Below are positions 35,880 to 44,474 of a DNA stretch of 53,338 bases, in pieces; position 1 is the first letter of the stretch; every line of letters starts with the position of its first letter. The notes below the pieces were generated by a model, which had not been told where the DNA came from, made no database searches, and saw only the letters and a list, made by a program, of their open reading frames with translations. Source of the DNA: Bacteroidota bacterium (GTDB lineage Bacteria > Bacteroidota > Bacteroidia > Flavobacteriales > Flavobacteriaceae); contig JAKQHT010000019.1 in the NCBI GenBank assembly GCA_029557895.1, positions 1 through 53,338 of the forward strand. The letters are read 5' to 3'. The translations under genes and the position numbers were made by a program.

Positions 35880-38800
35880 TCAATGATGTTTCGGCGTAAA
35901 CCCGTCGTCGCTCAATTCCAAAGGCTGGTAATCGGCAACTATTTCGGCAGCATAATCTGTTTGTTGCCTTCTTTTGGAAAGTCTTCTGGTAATGCCGTCA
36001 AATATAGAATACACTACAGGGACAATTACAAGTGTCAGGAATAACGACGAGATTAATCCTCCAATGATTACCCAGGCTAAACCGTTGTTCATTTCGGCGG
36101 CAGCACCTTTGGCAATCGCAATGGGAATCATCCCGAAAACCATTGCAATGGTGGTCATCAAAATTGGACGAAGCCTTGCATGATTTGCCTGAATCAAAGC
36201 ATTATAAGTACTTTCGCCGGCTTCTTTCCTGTGGTTGGTAAAGTCCACCAGCAGGATGGCATTTTTCGCCACAAGCCCAATCAGCATAATCATGCCCAAA
36301 ATGGTAAATATATTGATTGTATTACCAGTAAGCGCCAGCGTAATCAATACCCCAATAAGTGCCAGCGGAATGGAAAACAACACCACAAATGGATGCACAT
36401 AACTGTTGTACAACGCTACCATTACCAAGTAAACCAAGATAATTGCCGCCAATAATGCTATACCCAGGGTGCCAAAACCTTCGCCCTGCATTTCCATATC
36501 GCCTCCCCAAACGTAGTTAACACCTGTTGGTCTTTCAATTTGTGAAAATGCGGCTTCCCATTCGGTTGCGATATCTCCGCTTGGACGACCTACAACTTGT
36601 GACCGCACCGTTACCGACGGACTTTTGTCACGTCGTTCCAATACGCTTGGTCCCGAACCTTGATTGACGTCGGCAAACTGGTCCAATCGTATTTTTTTTC
36701 CATCTTTATTGATGAAAATCAAGCTTTTTACGTCGCTAATACCCGAACGGTTGAACTCATCATAACGCATATTGATGTCGTACTCATATTCCCCGGCACG
36801 GAATTTTGCATCGGTATTGCCGCTAAAAGCAGTTTGCATTGTGATACCAACGGTTGATAAATCCAATCCCAGACGTGACATTTTATCTCTGTCAACCTGT
36901 ACTGTAATTTCGGGGTTTCCATCTTCAACGGAAAGCTCTACTTCCGAAGTTCCTGCAATTTTGCGTAGTTCTTCTTCGGCTTTTTCGGCAAATATCATTG
37001 CGCTTTCAAGGTCCGGTCCTGTTACCACCAATTGTAACGGCGCGTCATCTGCGCCAAAAATTCCGATTGGGACTATGGTTACTTTTGCATCAACCAGATA
37101 GGCTTCTATTTCGCGTTTCAGCTTGGCGGCGTAAATGAACGTATTGTCTTTTCTTGAGTTTTTATCTATGAGCTTTACACTTATTTCGGACATATAGGCA
37201 GTGGCCTGAGTTCCCAGAAATCCTGAACTTGTTTCGCCGACTTTGGTTACCATATTGACGATTTCGGGCTTTTTGTCTAAATAACGCTCTGCTTTTTGTG
37301 TGATGAAATTGGTTTGTTCTATGGATGCGTCTTTGGGCAATTCTATCTGAACTAAAAATTCGCCCCTGTCCATTTGAGGGAAAAACTCGCCACCCACAAA
37401 TCCTGCGCCAACCAGAGTAAACGACCCAATGAACAAAAATATAGCCAATAAAAGTGTTGCCAATTTGGTTTTCCAGCTTTTTAGTGACCATTCCAATAGT
37501 CCTGAAATCCAATGTGTAAAGGCTTCCAATCTGCCTTCAAACCAAAGTATAAATTTTTCAAACCAGTTTTTGCCCGTGATGTGTTCCATCTTGCCAAATC
37601 TTGAAGACAACCACGGCACCAATGTAAAGGATGCCAAATATGAGAAAGCTGTAGCAATCATTACAGTGACCGCAAATTGCTTGATGATATTGGAGACCAA
37701 ATCATTGCTCAAGGTAATCGGAAAGAAAACCACTACAATAACAAGGGTAATGGCAAATACGGTAAACCCGATTTCTGAAGCACCGTCATAGGCTGCTCGC
37801 ACTTTATTTTTTCCCATTTCCATATGGCGGTGTATGTTTTCCAATACCACGATAGCATCATCCACGAGGATACCCACGACCAGCGAGAGTGCTACCAAGC
37901 TCATCAGATTCAGGGTATATCCCATAAAATAAATACCAATAAAGGTGGCAATAAGTGAGGCCGGAATGGTAATCATAACGATAAGGGCGTTTCTTAAGCT
38001 GTGCAGAAACAACAACATTACAGCGGCCACGAGGAAAATGGCAAGAAACAAATCGAACATGACGTTGTTTGCGGCTACCAGAGTAAACTCTGTGGTATCG
38101 TTTGCAATGTTGAGTTTTAGGTTGTTTACTTCATAGTCTTTTTCTATGGTTTTTGCTGCATTTTTTACTAATTCGCTAACCGCTACCGCATTGGCATCGG
38201 TTTGTTTCAGCACTTGAAGTATGATGGTGTTTTCCTGATTGTTACGAGCCAGTTTTTCAACATCTTTTTGTGTGTCCAATACTTCGGCGATATCGCTTAA
38301 GCGAACTTGCACACCGTTTTTCTCCTTGACAACAAGGTTTTTAAGTTCTTGCACATCTTTGTATTTTCCGGCAAGACGGATCAAGGTCGTGTTTTCTCTT
38401 GTTTTGACGTTTCCGGTCGGAAAATCGAGGTTCGATGCTTGTACAGCTTGTCTTATTTCGGGTATGGAAACGCCAAATCCTTCCAGTTTACTTTGGCTGA
38501 TATTGACTTGTATTTCACGTTCTTCGCCACCTACAAGGTTTACTTGAGCAACCCCTGGAACCCGCGAAAGCATTGGTTGGATTTTTTTGTCCAACAAATC
38601 GTAAAATGTTGCTTCGTCCATTTGTGCCGTTGCGGCAATGGTCATAATGGGCAAATCGTCGAGTGAGAATTTGACCAATGATGGCGGGTCGGCATCGTCC
38701 GGCAAGTCTGCAAGAATGGTGTTGACCTTGCGTTGTGCGTCATTCAAAGCATAATCGGCATTGCTGCCCGCATTTAGCTGAATCATAACCATCGAAACGC

Positions 38801-39059
38801 TTTCAAAGGATTTTGAATCGATTTTTTTGATGTTTTCAAGTGACGAAATCGCGTCTTCGATTTTTTTGGTCACAGTGTTTTCAATCTCTGATGGCGATGC
38901 TCCGGGATATACCGTAGAAATCGTAATCATATTGGATTCAAACTTTGGAACAAGCTCGTAACCCAACTGCGAGTATGAAAATATGCCTCCTAGTGTAAGA
39001 ATCGTGAACAGCACGACAATGATGGTAGGACGTTTGATTGATATTTCTGCTAATTTCAT
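35880..39059 (-). CDS. RND-family multidrug efflux permease (HAE1/AcrB type)
   Basis: This 1059-residue inner-membrane proton antiporter exports drugs or other hydrophobic compounds through a TolC-type channel. The N terminus MKLAEISIKRPTIIVVLFTI, the twelve-span layout with two large periplasmic loops, and the proton-relay Asp pair in VVGILVDDAIVVLENIHRHME fit the HAE1 subfamily. The second half repeats the fold (GLVAKNAILLVDFTNHRKEA). The substrate cannot be told from sequence. It is the last gene of a TetR-TolC-MFP-RND operon on the minus strand. Confidence 0.95.
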   Translation of the reverse strand: MKLAEISIKRPTIIVVLFTILTLGGIFSYSQLGYELVPKFESNMITISTVYPGASPSEIENTVTKKIEDAISSLENIKKIDSKSFESVSMVMIQLNAGSNADYALNDAQRKVNTILADLPDDADPPSLVKFSLDDLPIMTIAATAQMDEATFYDLLDKKIQPMLSRVPGVAQVNLVGGEEREIQVNISQSKLEGFGVSIPEIRQAVQASNLDFPTGNVKTRENTTLIRLAGKYKDVQELKNLVVKEKNGVQVRLSDIAEVLDTQKDVEKLARNNQENTIILQVLKQTDANAVAVSELVKNAAKTIEKDYEVNNLKLNIANDTTEFTLVAANNVMFDLFLAIFLVAAVMLLFLHSLRNALIVMITIPASLIATFIGIYFMGYTLNLMSLVALSLVVGILVDDAIVVLENIHRHMEMGKNKVRAAYDGASEIGFTVFAITLVIVVVFFPITLSNDLVSNIIKQFAVTVMIATAFSYLASFTLVPWLSSRFGKMEHITGKNWFEKFILWFEGRLEAFTHWISGLLEWSLKSWKTKLATLLLAIFLFIGSFTLVGAGFVGGEFFPQMDRGEFLVQIELPKDASIEQTNFITQKAERYLDKKPEIVNMVTKVGETSSGFLGTQATAYMSEISVKLIDKNSRKDNTFIYAAKLKREIEAYLVDAKVTIVPIGIFGADDAPLQLVVTGPDLESAMIFAEKAEEELRKIAGTSEVELSVEDGNPEITVQVDRDKMSRLGLDLSTVGITMQTAFSGNTDAKFRAGEYEYDINMRYDEFNRSGISDVKSLIFINKDGKKIRLDQFADVNQGSGPSVLERRDKSPSVTVRSQVVGRPSGDIATEWEAAFSQIERPTGVNYVWGGDMEMQGEGFGTLGIALLAAIILVYLVMVALYNSYVHPFVVLFSIPLALIGVLITLALTGNTINIFTILGMIMLIGLVAKNAILLVDFTNHRKEAGESTYNALIQANHARLRPILMTTIAMVFGMIPIAIAKGAAAEMNNGLAWVIIGGLISSLFLTLVIVPVVYSIFDGITRRLSKRRQQTDYAAEIVADYQPLELSDDGFTPKHH

Positions 39060-39168
39060 ATTTTTCTTTTTTGGAGAAAGGATTTTGGAGTACAGAAAAC
39101 GGAAAACAGATGTTGTAATGGTATCTGTATTATTATCTCCGTGTTCCTTTCTCTGTTCTCTGTGTTCT

Positions 39169-40227
39169 CTATTTCACAATATTTATTTTTGCTCCATCTT
39201 CAAGGTTGATGATACCGCTGGTAATGACGATGTCGCCTGCTTTCAATCCTTCAAGGACTTCCACTTTGTCGCCAAAATTTCTTCCCGTTACAATTTTTGT
39301 CAGCCTTGCGATGCCGTCTGTTGCTACAAATACTTCGTTATTGCTCACACTACCCACAAAGGCGTTTCTTGAAATGGTGGTTACAGGTGTTTTGTTCTCT
39401 TCTTTTGACGAGAAAATCACCGAACCGTACATTCCTGCTCTAATATCGTCGTTGTTATTCAACACTTCGACTTCTACCGGAAAATTTAATGATTCATCTG
39501 CCATTGCGGCAACAAATACCACTTTGCCTTTAAATTCTTTATCGGGATATACACCGGCTTTAATGGCAACTTGATCGCCCGTACGGATAGTGGCTACCTG
39601 ATTTTCTGATGCGTTAACTTTCAACTTCAATTTTGATACGTTAACTATGTCAAACAAAGGTGTTCCCGGGCCAACAACCGTTCCGGGTTCGATGTGTTTT
39701 TTGTTGACAACACCGTTGATGGTTGCTTTCACATAGGTATCGCCCAAATTGATTTTTGCCTGATTGAACCGTGCTTTGGCAGATTGCAATTGTAACCTTG
39801 CTTGGTCTAATTGCTGTTGTGTAACGCCACCTGTTTGAAATGCACTTTCAAAACGTTCGGCATCTTTTTGTGCAGTTTGGTATGCTGCCTCTGCGGTTTC
39901 CAATTCTACCGAATACAAATCGGGTTTAATAACGGCAAGGGTTTGTCCGATGCTTACTTTGGCACCTTCATGTACCAAAACTTTAACAACTTGCCCGCCT
40001 CTTTCAGACGACAGTTTTAAATCTTGAAGCGGAATGAAATTACCATTGGCTCTATAATCTGTTTTTACTATTTCTGTTTTTACAGTATCTATACGCACTG
40101 CTACCGATATGTTTTTTTGTGCTACAATGGCGGTTTCTGCTTCTTGTTTTGCTTTATTGCCCGCCAAGGTAAAGCCAGCCCAAACAATTAGGGCTATTGC
40201 AACTATTGTGTATATTATCTTTCTCAT
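39169..40227 (-). CDS. RND efflux periplasmic adaptor (membrane fusion protein)
   Basis: This 352-residue adaptor bridges the RND permease and the outer-membrane channel. The N-terminal membrane anchor is YTIVAIALIVWAGFTLAG. It is followed by a split lipoyl/barrel-sandwich domain (GQVVKVLVHEGAKVSIGQTL and GVVNKKHIEPGTVVGPGTPL), an alpha-helical hairpin (AYQTAQKDAERFESAFQTGG), and beta-barrel and membrane-proximal domains. The 109-base gap to the permease gene is low-complexity (GAGAACACAGAGAA-like repeats) with no terminator. Confidence 0.94.
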   Translation of the reverse strand: MRKIIYTIVAIALIVWAGFTLAGNKAKQEAETAIVAQKNISVAVRIDTVKTEIVKTDYRANGNFIPLQDLKLSSERGGQVVKVLVHEGAKVSIGQTLAVIKPDLYSVELETAEAAYQTAQKDAERFESAFQTGGVTQQQLDQARLQLQSAKARFNQAKINLGDTYVKATINGVVNKKHIEPGTVVGPGTPLFDIVNVSKLKLKVNASENQVATIRTGDQVAIKAGVYPDKEFKGKVVFVAAMADESLNFPVEVEVLNNNDDIRAGMYGSVIFSSKEENKTPVTTISRNAFVGSVSNNEVFVATDGIARLTKIVTGRNFGDKVEVLEGLKAGDIVITSGIINLEDGAKINIVK

Positions 40228-40251
40228 TTTGTGTTGATTATTTATATTAGG

Positions 40252-41604
40252 TTATTTAAGCGTATTTAATTGTCCTTTTGATTTTATAAGCTCTATTTCG
40301 GCTACTTTATATTCCAAAAGTGCGTTTGAATAGTTGTTTTTGGCATCTGCAAGAGCGTTTTCGGCTTCGAGCAAATCTGTCAAAGATGCCAATCCGTTCA
40401 TATAATTGTTTTGGGTATTGTCAAGTACTTCTTGAGCCAGTTCCATGTTTTCACGTTGGCTTTCAATGGTAATCACACTATTGTTGATTTGTGTTTTTGC
40501 GTTTTCAAATGAAAAATTGAGAGCGAGTTCTGTTTCTTTCATATCGGCTTCAAGAACATCCAATTGGTTTTGTGCCTGACGAACTTTTGATCGTGTTGAA
40601 AATCCGCTGAAAATAGGAATGTTAAGATTCAATCCAATAGACGCATAATCTGTCCAGTACACGCCGTCGGCAGGTTTTTTGAAAAATGGAACCGTGTTGC
40701 CCAAACCTTGATAGTTGTAATTTCCGTAAAATGAGAGCGTAGGATAATATCCGGCAACAATCGATTCTTTATTGTATTCCAACAGTTTTTTCTGGGTTTC
40801 CAAAAGTTGGTATTGCGTTAACAGTTTTACGTTGGGTGTTTCGAGAAGTACGGGGGTTACTGCAATGGGTTCTTCTTCCAGTATTATGGGCGTATCTATT
40901 TGCATCCCTATCAGGAATTTCAATGAATTTTCCTGAAGTTTTACCGCATTGTCAAGTTGTTGTTTTGATGAATTCAAATTAACGACCGTTACTTTTATCC
41001 TGTCTAAATCTACTTTTTTGGCAAGCCCATTATCAAAAAGTCCTTGTACGGAATTTTGAACTTTCAGTGTGTTGTCGAGTGTTTCTTTGACGGTTTGCAG
41101 TTTTTGTTTGGTGATGAAATATTGATAGTAGCTTTTTGCCACAGCTTCAATAACCTGTTCTTGTGTAAGCTGCTCGTTTACCTGATAAAATTCGCGGGTG
41201 GTTTTTGCGGCCTTCAATCCTGTAAACACCGAATAATCAAACAGGTTTTGTGTAAGCGACACACCACCAATAGCGGTCCATTTTTGCCCAAAAGCTACCA
41301 AAAGCGTTTCTCCGGGCATTCCCACGATTTCGCCCGGCATTGCCATTTCCTGCAAAATGGGATTGTGCATCAGGTTACCGGATGCGTTAATTTGAGGCAA
41401 GGCCCTTGAGCGGACTTCGGCTATTTGATGCTCACTGTTGACAACGTTCAACTTGGCTTTTTTGGCGTCGGCTTTGTTTTCCAATGCATAACGGATAGCA
41501 TCTTTGAGCGAAAGCGTTTCTTGCGCACTCACTAAAAAGCCACCGAAAAGCAAGGCAAAAGCACTTATAACAAGTGTTTTGTGTCTGTACGAATGGTTTT
41601 TCAT
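40252..41604 (-). CDS. TolC-family outer-membrane efflux protein
   Basis: This 450-residue outer-membrane channel protein forms the exit duct of the tripartite pump. Signal peptide region: KTLVISAFALLFGGFLVSAQ. The two-fold repeat of long helices is visible: LKDAIRYALENKADAKKAKL in the first half and SFENAKTQINNSVITIESQR plus NNYMNGLASLTDLLEAENAL in the second. The adaptor gene starts 24 bases after its stop, so they are co-transcribed. Confidence 0.94.
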   Translation of the reverse strand: MKNHSYRHKTLVISAFALLFGGFLVSAQETLSLKDAIRYALENKADAKKAKLNVVNSEHQIAEVRSRALPQINASGNLMHNPILQEMAMPGEIVGMPGETLLVAFGQKWTAIGGVSLTQNLFDYSVFTGLKAAKTTREFYQVNEQLTQEQVIEAVAKSYYQYFITKQKLQTVKETLDNTLKVQNSVQGLFDNGLAKKVDLDRIKVTVVNLNSSKQQLDNAVKLQENSLKFLIGMQIDTPIILEEEPIAVTPVLLETPNVKLLTQYQLLETQKKLLEYNKESIVAGYYPTLSFYGNYNYQGLGNTVPFFKKPADGVYWTDYASIGLNLNIPIFSGFSTRSKVRQAQNQLDVLEADMKETELALNFSFENAKTQINNSVITIESQRENMELAQEVLDNTQNNYMNGLASLTDLLEAENALADAKNNYSNALLEYKVAEIELIKSKGQLNTLK

Positions 41605-41654
41605 AAATTTATTCTGGGTTTAGTGTTTTAAAAAAATTTGGTAAAATTACTTAT

Positions 41655-42284
41655 TTATAATGAATCTAAATTACTTTCTTCTCGGTTCCTGAAAATGGTT
41701 TTGAGGATGACTTCTCTCCTCCCGGCAAGAAGTTTGTCGTATTCTTTATCGTCTAATTCAAAATTATTTTGAAGAAACGGTCGCATAATAACAGGAAAAA
41801 TAAGCATTGAGATGAAATTCAGCATAAACTGAATGGGTTTCATTTTTTGGATCGTCCCTTTTTCCATTTCCTGTTCCAACTCAACATAGAATTTTTCGGA
41901 CATACGTTTTACGTGTTCCTTTTTATCATAAATACAACAATCGTCTTTAATTATTTGGGTAAGCATATAGACTTCCCTGTATGGATACATTTTTGCCTGT
42001 GACAAAAAATAATCAATAAACATTTCCAACTTTTCTCTTATGGGCAAATCAGAAAGAACAATCATTTCCTGTCTTCTTTCATCTTCTTTTTTACCCTCCT
42101 CAAATATCAGATCAAAAAGAGCGTCCCTTGACCGAAAATAATAATTAATGAGTGTTCTGTTTACGCCTGCTGCATCGGCAATTTCTTGAGTTGTCGCATT
42201 AAATTTTCCTTCTTTGAAGAACAAATTTTTTGCAGTGCTTATGATCAACTCATAGGTTGCGTCCTCTTTCTTTTGTATTGACAT
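41655..42284 (-). CDS. TetR-family transcriptional repressor of the efflux operon
   Basis: This 209-residue regulator has an N-terminal TetR HTH (FNATTQEIADAAGVNRTLIN, then YYFRSRDALFDLIF) and a helical ligand-binding C-terminal domain without recognisable signature. It is the first gene of the operon, 50 bases before tolC. A perfect palindrome lies 18 bases upstream of its start, so autoregulation together with repression of the pump is the likely mode, with release by pump substrates. Confidence 0.92.
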   Translation of the reverse strand: MSIQKKEDATYELIISTAKNLFFKEGKFNATTQEIADAAGVNRTLINYYFRSRDALFDLIFEEGKKEDERRQEMIVLSDLPIREKLEMFIDYFLSQAKMYPYREVYMLTQIIKDDCCIYDKKEHVKRMSEKFYVELEQEMEKGTIQKMKPIQFMLNFISMLIFPVIMRPFLQNNFELDDKEYDKLLAGRREVILKTIFRNREESNLDSL

Positions 42285-42302
42285 AATAGTTTAACGTTTA
42301 TG

Positions 42303-42320
42303 TTTGACAAAATTGTCAAA
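42303..42320. promoter_or_regulatory. Candidate TetR operator
   Basis: The palindrome has perfect 8-bp arms, TTTGACAA-AA-TTGTCAAA. It sits between the divergent tetR-efflux operon and the prenyl synthase gene, and its TTTG can also serve as a -33 element. Size and position fit a TetR-family operator. Confidence 0.6.
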
Positions 42321-42464
42321 TGCAAAAGTAAGACAATCTTTTGAAGATAAAAGTGATTTTTTGCTTTTTGTTTTTTTTTAACGTTTTCACGAAAACGGGA
42401 CTGCTTTAGCTTTACAAACACAATTATTCTATTTTTGCAAAACCGAAAAACAACAATCTCAATA

Positions 42465-43439
42465 ATGCAATCCGTCACGCAATACCAATCCTACATTTCT
42501 GACTATCTAAAAACGTTCAAAAACGCCAAAGAACCCCAAACCCTGTATGAGCCGGTTGCGTACATCCTATCGTTGGGCGGCAAAAGGTTACGTCCGGTTT
42601 TGACCTTGATGACTGCCGAAATTTTCGGGACATCCTGTCAAAGAGCGTTAGATGCCGCACTGGCTGTTGAATTGTTCCACAACTTTTCATTGATCCACGA
42701 CGACATTATGGATGCCGCACCATTGCGCAGAGGCAAGCAAACGGTACACGAAAAATGGAACACCAACACCGGTATATTGTCGGGCGATGCGATGCTGATT
42801 ATGGCATACCGACTTTTTGAAACCTATGAGCCTGAAACATTTCATGAACTTGCAAAGTTGTTCAGCAAAACCGCCTTGGAAGTTTGCGAAGGGCAGCAAT
42901 ACGATATGGATTTTGAAAACCGCGACGATGTGACCATTCCCGAATATTTGAAGATGATTGAATACAAAACCGCCGTATTGGTAGGTGCAGCAATGCAAAT
43001 GGGTGCGATTGTGGCAAAAACGGATTCGGAAAATAAAAACCATATATACCAATTCGGAAAAAATCTCGGCATCGCATTTCAATTGCAAGATGATTATCTG
43101 GATGCTTTTGGCAATCCCGAAACCTTTGGAAAACGGGTGGGCGGCGATATTATTGAGAACAAAAAAACTTATTTATACTTAAAGGCCATTGCGTTTTCTA
43201 AAGCTATTGACCAACAGGAACTCAAACATCTGTACAGCATCAACCCAACCGATACAACACATAAAATAAACACCGTAAAGCAATTATTTATATCAAGCGG
43301 TGCTGCAGAAGCAACCAAAACCGAAATTAAAAACTACACCGATAAAGCCTTTGAGGTATTGGATACATTACGGATTTCCGATGACAAAAAAACGGTGTTG
43401 CGACAGTTTGGCAAGCAACTTATGGATAGGAATGTTTAA
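42465..43439 (+). CDS. Polyprenyl diphosphate synthase
   Basis: This 324-residue trans-isoprenyl diphosphate synthase chains isopentenyl units for quinones, carotenoids or similar products. The first aspartate-rich motif is D79-D-I-M-D83 (SLIHDDIMDAAPLRRG), with GGKRLRPVL before it. The second is LQDDYLDAFG. I start at ATG MQSVTQYQSY; a TTG ten codons upstream would add an unlikely AT-rich extension. Two residues between the aspartates of the first motif fit a medium- to long-chain enzyme, but chain length cannot be set from sequence alone. The small gene 9 bases downstream is probably co-transcribed. Confidence 0.93.
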   Translation: MQSVTQYQSYISDYLKTFKNAKEPQTLYEPVAYILSLGGKRLRPVLTLMTAEIFGTSCQRALDAALAVELFHNFSLIHDDIMDAAPLRRGKQTVHEKWNTNTGILSGDAMLIMAYRLFETYEPETFHELAKLFSKTALEVCEGQQYDMDFENRDDVTIPEYLKMIEYKTAVLVGAAMQMGAIVAKTDSENKNHIYQFGKNLGIAFQLQDDYLDAFGNPETFGKRVGGDIIENKKTYLYLKAIAFSKAIDQQELKHLYSINPTDTTHKINTVKQLFISSGAAEATKTEIKNYTDKAFEVLDTLRISDDKKTVLRQFGKQLMDRNV

Positions 43440-43448
43440 TACTCGTCG

Positions 43449-43799
43449 ATGACACAGCTTACAAATGCCGATACTATATTTGTTGAAGCAAAAAAACTCA
43501 ATTTATACCCAAAACTTGTGCAGCAACTCAATAAAGATTTGCTCTATGCCAACATTGACCGGCAATTTGACGATGCCGTATTGCCCGAAAGTTTAAAACT
43601 GATGCTCCACGAAACCGTTTATAAACTGATTAATGAAAAATTTGCCGATTATCTTAACTTATTATACATCATCGATGTGCCGGAGCATCAAATAAAACAA
43701 TTGGACGGCAGTGATATGTTGCAACTTTCAGAACAGGTAACCTTTTTAATCTTAAAACGTGAATGGCAAAAGGTTTGGTTTAGAAGCAAGTATAGTTGA
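43449..43799 (+). CDS. Conserved hypothetical protein following the prenyl synthase
   Basis: This 116-residue soluble protein is predicted mostly helical, without signal peptide or membrane span. It is rich in Leu, Lys and Gln (for example KLVQQLNKDLLYANIDRQFD and LPESLKLMLHETVYKLINEK). I do not recognise a domain. The 9-base gap to the prenyl synthase and the convergent gene 12 bases downstream show that it is part of that operon. Confidence 0.75.
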   Translation: MTQLTNADTIFVEAKKLNLYPKLVQQLNKDLLYANIDRQFDDAVLPESLKLMLHETVYKLINEKFADYLNLLYIIDVPEHQIKQLDGSDMLQLSEQVTFLILKREWQKVWFRSKYS

Positions 43800-43811
43800 C
43801 CATATTCCCAC

Positions 43812-44324
43812 TTAAAAATATACCCTTACAAAAGGCATCCATGCATTGGCATAAATACTTTTGCTTTTGTCATATAGCACATCATACCGAATTCCAGCCG
43901 TAAAATTCTGGTTGCGGTATCCAAGCCCCACAAACAAAGCGGGATACCAATAGTTTTGGTCTTCAATTCCCAGATTGTCTTCCCATTTTCGGCTCACGTT
44001 AAGCTGTTCAAACTCCGCCGAAACTTGAAGTTCCTGTATAGGACTGTACAATCCTATGACACTTCCGCCAAAAATCGTGGATTTGTAATTGTTTTTTAAC
44101 GAATTGTAAGTGCCATTGAGCCCTACACCCAATGCAAACTGCTTGTCAAACTCATAGATGGCACTTGGTGCAAGTGTCGCACTAAAAAAGCCGTCGCCAA
44201 AACTCAACCCGACACCACCACCAAAACGCACATGTTCCCAAAAAGAACCATCAGAGGTGTTTTGGGTAAAACCCGAAATTCCTGAAAGGATAAACAAACC
44301 ATAGATAAAAACCGATTTCTTCAT
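43812..44324 (-). CDS. Small outer-membrane protein, often misnamed alpha-ketoglutarate decarboxylase
   Basis: This 170-residue exported protein has signal peptide MKKSVFIYGLFILSGISGFTQ. Beta-strand patterns with alternating residues run to a C-terminal Phe (SIYANAWMPFVRVYF), as in small outer-membrane beta-barrels. The phrases FGGGVGLSFGDGFFSATLAP and LNVSRKWEDN match a flavobacterial family that I remember being labelled alpha-ketoglutarate decarboxylase. Nothing here supports an enzyme: no cofactor motif and far too short. The function is unknown. Confidence 0.75.
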   Translation of the reverse strand: MKKSVFIYGLFILSGISGFTQNTSDGSFWEHVRFGGGVGLSFGDGFFSATLAPSAIYEFDKQFALGVGLNGTYNSLKNNYKSTIFGGSVIGLYSPIQELQVSAEFEQLNVSRKWEDNLGIEDQNYWYPALFVGLGYRNQNFTAGIRYDVLYDKSKSIYANAWMPFVRVYF

Positions 44325-44474
44325 AGCGCATCAATTGGTCATTGGATTATTGAGTCATTTTGCTGCATATCGATATGTTGTATGTTTGAACGCGTGTCAC
44401 ATAACAGGTGGCATGTTTCGTTCCCGGGCAACTATTTCAACCAAGGCTCCAAACACCCAACAATAGGGTGGCAA

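Noticed and set aside
39060..39168. Repeated GAACACAGAGAA-like strings between the RND permease and adaptor genes
   Set aside because: The repeats are few, imperfect and low-complexity. There is no CRISPR-like spacing and no evidence of function.
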